A program made the position numbers and the translations under genes. A stretch of DNA of 64,000 nt, taken from Microbotryum silenes-acaulis. Its lineage: Eukaryota > Basidiomycota > Microbotryomycetes > Microbotryales > Microbotryaceae. Below are positions 23,431-31,640 of this stretch, in pieces. The DNA lies in NCBI GenBank assembly GCA_003665825.1, contig QPFY01000013.1, positions 434,001 to 498,000 of the forward strand, written 5' to 3'. Under the pieces are notes generated by a model, which saw nothing but the letters and a program-made list of their open reading frames with translations, was not told the DNA's origin and did not search any database. Position 1 is the first letter of the stretch. Each line of letters opens with the position of its first letter.

Positions 23431-26125
23431 CTACTTGTTGAGCCGCACGGACTTAACCGTATTCTTCCCAATGCCACTCTTCTCTCCTTCGTAATTGCTG
23501 CGATCGCCACCCTTGTACACGGCCTTCATCGAAGCGACCTTCTTGAGCGCCTTGTCGTACTGCAAGCGCTTCTTGACACGCGAATTGCGTGACGCCTTGG
23601 ATCGACGCGGCGTGAGACCCTTATTGGCCATGATCGTGCGAGTTGCACCTCGGGGTCCGTCGACGGACGAGTCGGCAAGCGACATGAGTTCCTCCCTGTG
23701 AGCGTCAATTTCAAGGTCAGTTGACTTCTAAGATAGATTGATCACTGCAAAGCACTCACTTTTCTGCCTGACGCTCCTCGTCGTACTTGACCTTCTTGGC
23801 TAGTCGACCGGCCTTGGACTCGGCTGCGACCTGTTCGTAATAGTCCAACCCACTCGATCCGTCCTCCCCACCCTCCCCACGTTCACCAGAGCTTGATCCG
23901 CGCACCGTCTTGGCCACTCGAAGGTCGTCCTCCCCCCAATCATCGTCGTCGAGCGCGGCCCCCGTCGCGGAAGTGGCCACACCATGCTGCTGTCGCTTGA
24001 GCACCTCCCTACGCGCGTTCTCCTTGCTCCGTCTGGGCAAATCGTCGTCACCACCGACGCGACGCCCGTTGCCTTCGTTACGCCGCTTCTCTTTTTGGGA
24101 GACCTGCGAGACGTGGAACCGCAGCGAATGCCGCGTCGAGGCCTTGTCGGTCGAATCACCATGGGCCAAGCTCGTCGGATCGAGGTAATCGTCCGCAGCC
24201 CAGGCATCCACTCGAGACGCCTTTTTGCGTGAAGCAGGCGCCGAGGACAAAGCCGGCAACTCGGGTATGACGACTTGCTTCTTGGGCTTCTTGACCTTGT
24301 CCTTCTGGTTGGACTCTTTCGTCGCCGCCTTGCTCGCTTTCTTCGAACCGGAAGCAGCCTGGCCGGCCTTTTTGGCCGCTTGAATCTCTTGGACCTTGGC
24401 AATGAGCGCATCGGCACTTCGGTCCCCCTTCATCTGCTCCATCAGCGCCTCGAGCTCGGCGTCGTCCATACCCGCGAGCATTGAGCCCATCCTCTCGTCC
24501 TCGAGGTCCGAGTCGAATTCGTCGGAATCAAAGTCAAAGTCGGCTTCGGCGAGTTCGGCCATGTCGGCGTCGAGATCGCCTTCCTCATCGTCTTCGTCCG
24601 AGTCTTCATCATCGTCCTCACCACCAACAGCTTGCATCCCGCCCTTGTCCCAGATCTCGGAAAGCTCCATGCCTTCTGGATCGTCCCCAGAGTCCCCAGA
24701 GTACTCATCGTCCGAGTCGTCGTCGAGTTGGGTCGTGAGTTCGAGCTCTTCCATAGAAGCCAAGGCAGTGCGCAGCGACGACAACCTCGCGAGGACGGCG
24801 GTGAGCAGCTCGCGAGACGGGTGAGGCGAGAGTAAGAGGGAAAAGTAGAATGTCAAGGTCGGGAGATAGGTGACGAGCGCCTCTGTGGAAGGGCGGCAGT
24901 AGGTTCATATCTTTGGCTTGTCAAAGCGCCACTGATCAAGCTTCGCTCACGGTGTTCCAGCTCGACGATAGGCAAAGCTTGGTGCTCCTCGCCCGACTGT
25001 TCGCCCCCTTTGCGCAGATCCACCAAAGCCGTTTCGACGACCTTGATTCTCTCTGCGATCCTGGTCAGGTCGTCGAGCAAGGCCAAGTTCTCGGGGTTGT
25101 GCTTGAGCAGATGCGCGATCGCCTTTTCCTCAGTCCATTCGACCTGAACCTGGGCTGAGTTGGCGTTGGAAGCTGCATCCTCCTCTTCGAATCGTGTCCG
25201 ATTCGTCGACGTCCCTTCGAGCTTGTCCTCGGCTTCGTCCAGGCCATAGTCTTCAGCGGCCAACGCGGTTTTGCTCTTTTTCTGCAACCGCCTCGCCTCG
25301 GCCTCTTCCAATTCGAGTGCCTCGTCGTCCTCTGAATCGGCTTCGCCCGGTGCGCGTCGCGAGGCATGGTACGATCCAGGTGCCCAGGTGTCTTCGTCGT
25401 CCGAGTCTTGGGCGCCTTCGCGATCGGCCCCATCGTCGTCGTCGTCGTCGTTGTCGTCGTCGTTTCGGGCTTGGAGTTTGGAAGGCTTGGTCGGGGCACG
25501 GTCGTATTCGTCAGAATCGTCGTGTTCGTCATCTTGCGAGTCGGCGGCGCCCTCCTTCTCGTCGGTAGCTGCAGACGACTTGGAAAACCTCCCCTTGTTG
25601 GTATCGTCCACGGGGGCCCTCTTGAACTGCTTTCGTTGAGCTGGTTCCTCGTCCTCTCCCTGATGATCGTCCTCCTCATCGTCTTCATGCTCGTCTTGAG
25701 AGGGCAAGTCGAGTCCGTAAATCTCGTCGTCATCCGAGAGATCGCCTAGGTCTGTGAAAAAGGAGGGTACAGTGGTCATCAGATGGGGTAGTCCAGACTT
25801 GATGGCATTTGAGGCCAAGGAAGGACTGGCCGTTCTTGTCGTTGCGACTGGCATTGGTGTGTTCGAACAGGATCGAGTCCCTCTGTCGGTGGACTGTGAA
25901 GTGGGAGAGAAGATTGAGCAATGTGCTGCTTGGAAAAAACGTCGTAGCGAGCACACCCAACTGACACTCGTCCTCGTCGCCACCAAAAGCATCGTCGCTC
26001 GTCTCAAGTCGATTGACCGTCGATCCTTTGCGATCGAAGGCTCGTTCCTTGTCCGTCGCGAGCAGATGCAAGCGCCCCTTTTTGGACTTGAACACGTTGC
26101 TATCGTTGGCTTTGGTGCGCGCCAT
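23431..26125 (-). CDS. UTP3: UTP3/SAS10 homologue, SSU processome protein
   Basis: Component of the small-subunit processome that acts in the nucleolus on 18S rRNA maturation. Exons are 26125-25966, 25751-24951, 24882-23760 and 23695-23431, summing to 2,349 nt (782 aa). The start is MARTKANDSNVFKSKKG. The N-terminal half is highly acidic with several Asp/Glu runs. The central Sas10/Utp3 domain includes AIAHLLKHNPENLALLDDL and ALVTYLPTLTFYFSLLL. The C-terminal Sas10 signature is clear: TIMANKGLTPRRSKASRNSR followed by basic residues and YEGEKSGIG. The first intron (214 nt) uses a GTCAGT donor chosen because it restores the frame at LGDLSDDDE. It is divergent from FCF2, another 18S processing factor. 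Confidence 0.92.
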
Positions 26126-26449
26126 GATCGGTGCACTGTTGTGTGGCCCGGAAGTAGGGATGTTCGTGGGGAGGAAGGCTCCGTTCCGCTCGGCTCGGGC
26201 AAGTCGAGTCGTTGCGAAGCTTTTGGTTTGTGAATTCACCACTTCGCCAATTGGGCGTTCGCAATAAATATGAATCGCAATTAGTCAACCGAGCACGCGC
26301 CGCGCCACCCCGCCACCTACCGCTACACACCGCGCGCCGGTCGCGTTCGTCTGCGTTCGTCGGCTGCGAAGCTCGCGCGCTTCCCCTCCGTTAAGCCGTG
26401 ACCACACACACCAACTCATCATCCTCGCCCATCTTCCCACCACATCCTC
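26126..26449. promoter_or_regulatory. Bidirectional promoter of UTP3 and FCF2
   Basis: Only 324 bp separate the two start codons. Both genes act in 18S rRNA maturation, so one shared promoter could co-regulate them. The FCF2-proximal half is C-rich with CACCCCGCC- and CACACACC-type tracts. I cannot name a bound factor from the sequence. Confidence 0.6.
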
Positions 26450-27658
26450 ATGCCGTCCATAACAAGAGCCACCTCTTCGACCTCCCTTCGACCTCCTCTC
26501 CCCTCCTCAACGGAGGACACGACCATCGCTTCCGTGTCGAGCCATTCCGTCGACCAACGCTCGTCCTCGACTGCGGAGGAGTCGTCAGCTTCCTCCTCCT
26601 CGTCGTCGGAGGGAGAATCGGATTCTTCAAGTGACGATGTGGACGACGAGGAAGAGGATGATGATCCATTGGATTCGCAAACACGACTGCAGATGAAGGA
26701 CTTGTTGCTCAAGGCGAGGCAAGCCGCTGCCAGTCAGAGCAACGGCAACGGCAACGGCAACGGCAAAGCGGTACAAGATGGCGATGCACTAGCCAACAAT
26801 GACGAGATCATTACATTCGGGGATGAACAAGACGATGATGAATCCAGTGACGACGATGACGAGGAGGATGACAGTGATCAGGACGAGTGAGTTGTCCTTA
26901 CCATTCCTCTCGGTTTCTATACTATGCGCATCCCCAAGTCTGACATTCCGATCTTTCGACAGACCCAAAGCATCGACTTCGAAAGCGTCTTTGATCCCAA
27001 AATCTCTCGTCGCACCGCTTAAAGTGAACCGCGGCCTCGACACGATTTCGAACAAACCCGTGCGAGCGGACAATATCAACCCCGAAACGGGCATGCGAGA
27101 ATCTGCGATCGTGAACGCGAGTAAATCGACCTCGGGCAAGGTCATCAAGGGCGACAAGTGGGGAATGATGCCGATGAAGAGTTTGAGCAAGAAGGAGCTC
27201 AAGGCAGTGAGTTCGAGTCGAACGGCGAGAGACTATCGACCGAAGCGCAAAACTTTTACTTCTTCGAAACTGACTATCCGCTCTCTCGTTTGCAGCGCCA
27301 CCCACCAACGGCAGGACCTTCATGGTTCAACATGCCCGCACCAGCCATGACCCCTCAACTCAAACGCGAGGTCCAAGCGATGCGACTACGCAACGCCCTC
27401 GACCCCAAACGTTTCTACCGAGGCGACGCCGCCAAAGCCGATTCCAAGCTTCCCGAATTTTTCCAAGTCGGGCACGTGCTCAACGAATCCCAACGCGCGA
27501 CCAACGCCGATCCCGTCGGCAGGGTCAAGAAGAGGTCCTTCGTCGAGGAGTTGGTTGAGGACGAGCAGGCCAAGGCGTATACGAAGCGCAAGACGGTCGA
27601 AGTCATGCGCAAGGGGATGAGTGGCAGGAAGGGCAAGGCCAGGAGGCGCAAAGCGTGA
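26450..27658 (+). CDS. FCF2: FCF2 homologue, pre-rRNA processing factor
   Basis: Nucleolar protein needed for early cleavages toward 18S rRNA; the animal counterpart is DNTTIP2/TdIF2. Exons are 26450-26886, 26963-27206 and 27296-27658, totalling 1,044 nt (347 aa). The N-terminal third is low complexity: a Ser run, acidic stretches and a (NG)n run near residues 100-107. The Fcf2 domain is C-terminal: GPSWFNMPAPAMTPQLKREV, MRLRNALDPKRFYRG, LPEFFQVG and a basic tail ending GRKGKARRRKA. Introns have GTGAGT donors and CAG acceptors, with phase 2 for the first and phase 0 for the second. Confidence 0.93.
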
Positions 27659-28219
27659 GCTTGAGACGAGCTGGGAGCGAGTTGTTGTGTATTTATTATG
27701 CGAGGGAAGCAGTGATAGGGAAACCAAGTTTATGTGCCTCCCTTGTCGTGCTATTTTCCACGGACCGACGTCGAGCGAGTGTCTGATCGACTTGGTCTGT
27801 TTCAACCGGTGGAGGGCTGTAGCACGCGTCAGCCCTGCACACACAAGCAGTCAGAATTCCCTCATCGCGTAATGATACTACTATGTGGGATCACTCGTCG
27901 AAAGCACGGGAGCATTCTGTCGTCTCCCTTTCCGGTCCGAGAACTAGCACTCGCACAGACGTGAAGGCGAAGGAAGCGCCGCGTCTCCATCATGTGGATC
28001 GCATACACCGTAGATTGAGGGGAGCTACGGAGTCACGGCCTTTCATGTATCACCAAGGCATATCTCCGTTTTGCGCTTGATTGGACCGAAGATCGAAGAA
28101 GGGTCTTTTTCATTGTCTTTTTTTGTCTTACCGGGGCTCGTAAATGACAATCCCTCGAATTGTCCGGGACCGCTACCTAAACAGGTAAAAGCGGTCCAAA
28201 GCAATCACGACATGAAGAT
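27659..28219. other. Gene-free stretch after FCF2 with one hairpin
   Basis: No gene is recognised. Near 28167-28198 the sequence GGACCGCTACCT is followed after a short loop by AGGTAAAAGCGGTCC, an imperfect inverted repeat that could form a stem. It marks the transition from unique host sequence to the repeat-rich half of the window. Confidence 0.45.
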
Positions 28220-28224
28220 GTTCG

Positions 28225-28540
28225 TCGTTTCATTTTGTAAAGCATGCCTCGCATTGCTGTGCCCAATTGTCATCCAACATGCCAATCCAAGTATCGAAAC
28301 CATTGATGGTTCACCGGCGATCGTAAAAAGAAGAGAGATCCCGGAGCTTGCGAACTGAAGACTCCAGGATTTACTTGAAGGCACTTGAGTGAGTGTATCG
28401 GTCATTTTTCAAGGGGAGGGCAGCCTTTTCTGCTTACTAGAGTGCCGCGATATAATCACTAGACGAAATTCGAGCCCGCGACCTCTACTATGCCTTCAGA
28501 GAAAGATCAGCCTGAGGGTGTGTTGAACCACTGCGGTCTC
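28225..28540 (-). repeat. tRNA-derived SINE-like element, copy 1 (diverged)
   Basis: On the minus strand the right end has a tRNA-like head with GAGGTCGCGGGCTCGAAT, a damaged B-box, and the body runs leftward. Its body is shared with copy 2 (29145-29612): both contain TGCCTCGCATTG and AAGGGGAGGGCA. The copy is more decayed than copy 2. Confidence 0.55.
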
Positions 28541-28599
28541 AAAAGAGAGAATAGTAGTAAAGGATTTTCTGGTTTGTAAAAACTGTTCATCATATTTTC

Positions 28600-28715
28600 C
28601 CCAACTCCTGTCCCCCCTGTTTGGCCCACGAAAGAGCTAGATGATGGAAGTTGACGATGACAACATGTACACACACCGCTCGCTAAAGTGCGAGAAAACG
28701 GGCCGGTGTCCGCCA
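28600..28715 (+). repeat. Dispersed repeat R2, short partial copy
   Basis: Shares the string order TTTGGCC, CTAGATG, GGAAGT(C/T)GACGATGA and AAAACGGGCC with the longer copy at 28765-29130. It is one of at least five pieces of this family in the window. Confidence 0.5.
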
Positions 28716-28764
28716 ATCCAACAGCATTCATTTTATTTTTTTGCTAGAAACATTTATTCGCCCC

Positions 28765-29130
28765 TAATCCTTGTTCCACCTTTGGCCTGCGGAAAAACTA
28801 GATGGAAGTCGACGATGATGACACAAACCGCCCGCAAGATGCGAGAAACGGGCCAAGTCCACCAATCCGATACTTCGGATTCAAGTGCCCCAGCCAAGCG
28901 GTTGCTCCCCCCCAGGAGACGAATGAGAGAGAGAAGGAGAGAAAGAGTAATAAAACGATTTACTAACGACAAGAGGCCCACCCCGCACCCACTTCCCAAC
29001 TCGGTCGAGACAAAGACAGGAGAGCGACTGCGCAGCTACCCTGACCCGCGAAGTCCCAAGTCTATGCTCGGTCACAACAAGACCCGGTGGAGGCCCCTCA
29101 AAACCTCCACCTCAGCAGTCCCTAGCCATT
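28765..29130 (+). repeat. Dispersed repeat R2, long copy
   Basis: About 365 bp running from TTTGGCCTGCGGAAAAACTA to CCTCAGCAGTCCCTAG. It contains a C-run, a GAGAGAGAGA-type tract and CTACCCTGACCC. An inverted copy forms the spacer at 31034-31330, and its right end recurs at 34614-34720. No protein is encoded, so it is likely non-autonomous. Confidence 0.6.
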
Positions 29131-29144
29131 TATTTTTTTTGTAG

Positions 29145-29612
29145 AACCATGCCTCGCATTGCAGCGCCCAACTGTCAGCCAACATACCAAACCAAGTACT
29201 GAAACTAATGAGGGTTGCGCCAGGCTAATAACAAACTATGCGCATATATTGCGTTGGCTGGCCAAGTCAACCAATTCGAAACTTGGAATTCAAGTTGCTT
29301 AGCCCCATAGTTGCCCTTTCCTTCTTCCCCGATTTGAAGTAAGGGATTTGAAACCGTCTTGAGGCCATGGGGGAATCAAATGGTCCACTCCGAGGGAGTG
29401 TAACGAAAATTGAAATTGCGATTGCGGATCTTGAAGAGTATTGAGGATTTGCTTGAGGGGAAATGGGGAATTGTATTGGCAATAGTTGAAGGGGAGGGCA
29501 CCCTTCTTTGCATGAAGCACCCCTCTCTCTAGGCGGGATTCGAACCCGCGACCTCTGTGCCCCCAGAGGAATACCAGCAGGGTGTGCTAACCCACTGCAC
29601 TACTGCGAGAGG
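29145..29612 (-). repeat. tRNA-derived SINE-like element, copy 2
   Basis: Read on the minus strand the head is tRNA-like. It has an A-box-like TAGTGCAGTGGG, a D-arm pairing GTGC with GCAC, a hairpin CCTCTG/CAGAGG in the variable-arm position, and a perfect B-box GGTTCGAATCC in a GCGGG/CCCGC stem. The acceptor stem pairs only partly and no normal anticodon stem forms, so it is not a working tRNA. The body shows similarity to copy 1, which supports a dispersed family. Confidence 0.6.
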
Positions 29613-29670
29613 AATGTCACGTGACTTTGTGCTTGATTTTGTAATGTTCTAACGCGAAACATTTCTCCGC

Positions 29671-29741
29671 GGTCCCATAGTATATCGGCTAGTACATCCG
29701 GTTCTGATCCGGGGGAGGCCGGTTCGACTCCGGCTGGGACC
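29671..29741 (+). tRNA. tRNA-Gln(CTG), no intron
   Basis: A 71-nt cloverleaf: acceptor GGTCCCA pairs with TGGGACC. The anticodon stem TCCGG/CCGGG closes the loop TTCTGAT, so the anticodon is CTG. The T-arm is GCCGG-TTCGACT-CCGGC. A T-run follows about 16 nt downstream as RNA polymerase III terminator. Confidence 0.95.
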
Positions 29742-30175
29742 TCGTCTCCCAATCAATTTTTTTTTTTTGCAGATCTCAATGCCGTGCCGTTTCGTTTACA
29801 CACAGTCGTTCGTCACCTTCTGGCCCACGCTCTTTTATGCTTTTTGGGTCTGTTCAGGCCAGCAGCTCCAGGTCGGCCCCCTTTGCGCAGCGTTTTCCTC
29901 GGTGAGTTGCTCGTTCCGACCATCGGCGTCCGCACACTCACCTGCTCTCGACGTGCGTAGCCGTCCGCGCTTGCTGCAGCCTTTAACGGTTTGCTGACAG
30001 GTTGCTTTCGAGTCTTTAGTGTGTGCCGAGCGAACGATCCAAACAAAAATCCCGAACCAGGCTCGCCGTGTCGCGAGAATCTTGACCCAAGCGCGCGATC
30101 CTGCTTGCCGATCCAACGCAATCAGCTCGTATCCAAAAGCAGGAAAAGGAGAAAGGGGGTGTGGCCCAAATTATT
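29742..30175. other. Unassigned stretch after tRNA-Gln
   Basis: About 430 bp between the tRNA gene and the start of Copia-1 homology near 30176. Apart from the T-run just after the tRNA, no feature could be supported. Confidence 0.4.
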
Positions 30176-30822
30176 GTTGATGTACGCCGCCGTAGGAACT
30201 CGTCCGGACCTTGCCTTCGTGGTCAGCTACCTCGCTCGCTTCTCCCAGCAGCCCGGCCCGGAGCATTGGACAGCCATCAAGCAGGTCCTCCGCTACATCA
30301 AAGGCACGCTGGACTTGGGGCTCACCTATCGCAAGACCAGCCAACCACTCCATGGCTACTCGGACGCGAACTGGGGAGCCTGTCTAACGACCTCGCGATC
30401 GACCATGGGCTACGCGTTCATCTTGTCTGGAACCGCGATCGCTTGGTGCTCCAAACGCGAGCACAGGGTCGCCAAGTCTACTACCGACGCAGAGTACCTC
30501 TCTCTTTCGTACACAAGTGGTGATGCCATCCACCTGAGCGAACTCCTGGCCGAACTTGGCGCTCCGGTCTCCGGTCCCGTCGTACTCTACGGTGACAACC
30601 AAGGTTCGCTGGCTCTTGCGCAGCACCCGACCAACCATCAGGGGTCTCGTCACGTTCGCATCTCGGAACATTACGTCCGCGAGAGGGTAGCTGAGAAAGA
30701 GATCGAGGTCCGCTACATCGCCACCGGCGACATGTTTGCCGATATCTTCACCAAAGCCTTGGGTCCCAAGCCGTTCATCTTCCATCGGGAGAATTTGGGT
30801 TTGCGAGGTGCAGTGGTATGAC
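30176..30822 (+). pseudogene. Copia-1 3' pol fragment (RT end and RNase H)
   Basis: This reads on the plus strand as the C-terminal part of Copia-1 pol: [58 protein letters not shown] and [12 protein letters not shown], which are the RNase H motifs. It is almost identical to the minus-strand copy at 31641-32284, differing in one residue of the SG(T/A)AIAW stretch among those compared. There is no upstream RT, integrase or gag, so it is a truncated copy. It is followed at once by a full-length LTR. Confidence 0.9.
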
Positions 30823-30834
30823 AGCACGGGGGGG

Positions 30835-31033
30835 TGTCAATATATTGCTGTTTCATCCCACTCGTATTCCCGATTATGATTAGTTACTAGTTGTTGATAT
30901 TAGTCGCCTCGCGCGTCTCGATCCTGCCAGGCGCGCGCTCATTTAGCGCTTCTCATCTTTCTCCAACTATCTTTACTATCATCTTCGGCTCTCGTGCTTA
31001 CGCGTATCGTGCCTCGGCTTCAGATTCCTGAAA
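30835..31033 (+). repeat. Copia-1 LTR (plus orientation)
   Basis: A 199-bp LTR from TGTCAATATATTG to TTCAGATTCCTGAAA, preceded by a GC-rich purine tract. It matches the right LTR of the full element (34420-34618), apart from orientation, at every position I compared. The bases after it are GTTGC, the same five that precede the 5' LTR of the minus-strand element. Confidence 0.85.
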
Positions 31034-31330
31034 GTTGCGCAGTCGCTCTCCTGTCTTTGTCTCGACCAAGTTGGGAAGTGGGTGCGGGGTGGGCCTCTTG
31101 TCGTTAGTACCTTATCTTCTCTCTCTCTCTCCCTCTCTTTCTCATTCTCATTCGTCTCCTGGGGGGGGGGGGGGGGGGGGGGGGGGGGAGCAACCGCTTG
31201 GCTGGGGCACTTGAATCCCGTTATTCCGTTATTGGATTGGTGGACACCCGCCCGTTTCTCGCACTTTGGCGGGTGGTTTGTGTTCATCGTCGACTTCCAT
31301 CTAATTTTTCCGTAGGCCAAAGGGGGAACA
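31034..31330 (-). repeat. Inverted copy of repeat R2 with a 28-base G run
   Basis: Reverse complement of the R2 repeat seen at 28765-29060. Where that copy has a short C-run, this one has 28 consecutive Gs (31161-31188). It forms the centre of a large inverted duplication of Copia-1 sequence. The G-run could form quadruplexes and is a likely weak point for assembly. Confidence 0.75.
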
Positions 31331-31438
31331 GGAATTGGGGGCAAGACGAAAAAAATACTCGTGATTGCCCTGCTAAGTCTCTCTCCCCTTCCTCTCTCTC
31401 TTCCTTTCTGGTGGCTCGATATTGGCAGAGTAGCTAAC

Positions 31439-31627
31439 CTGAAGCCGAGGCACGATACGCGTAAGCACGAGAGCCGAAGATGATAGTAAAGATAGTTGGA
31501 GAAAGATGAGAAGCGCTAAATGAGCGCGCGCCTGGCAGGATCGAGACGCGCGAGGCGACTAATATCAACAACTAGTAACTAATCATAATCGGGAATACGA
31601 GTGGGATGAAACAGCAATATATTGACA
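31439..31627 (-). repeat. Copia-1 3' LTR, ten terminal bases missing
   Basis: Identical over 189 bp to the 5' LTR by eye. It stops at CTTCAG, and the flank GTTAGCTACTC follows where the complete LTR would continue ATTCCTGAAA. This truncation coincides with the breakpoint of the inverted duplication. Confidence 0.8.
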
Positions 31628-31640
31628 CCCCCCCGTGCTG

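Noticed and set aside
25194..25749. Plus-strand open frames rich in Ser/Val/Arg
   Set aside because: They mirror the acidic repeats of UTP3 on the other strand and have no independent support.
28640..29130. Plus-strand open frame of 167 codons
   Set aside because: It spans the R2 repeat and homopolymer tracts and shows no protein pattern.
31082..31315. Plus-strand open frame with Ser-Leu and poly-Gly runs
   Set aside because: It is a translation of the CT-rich tract and the 28-base G run in the inverted R2 repeat.
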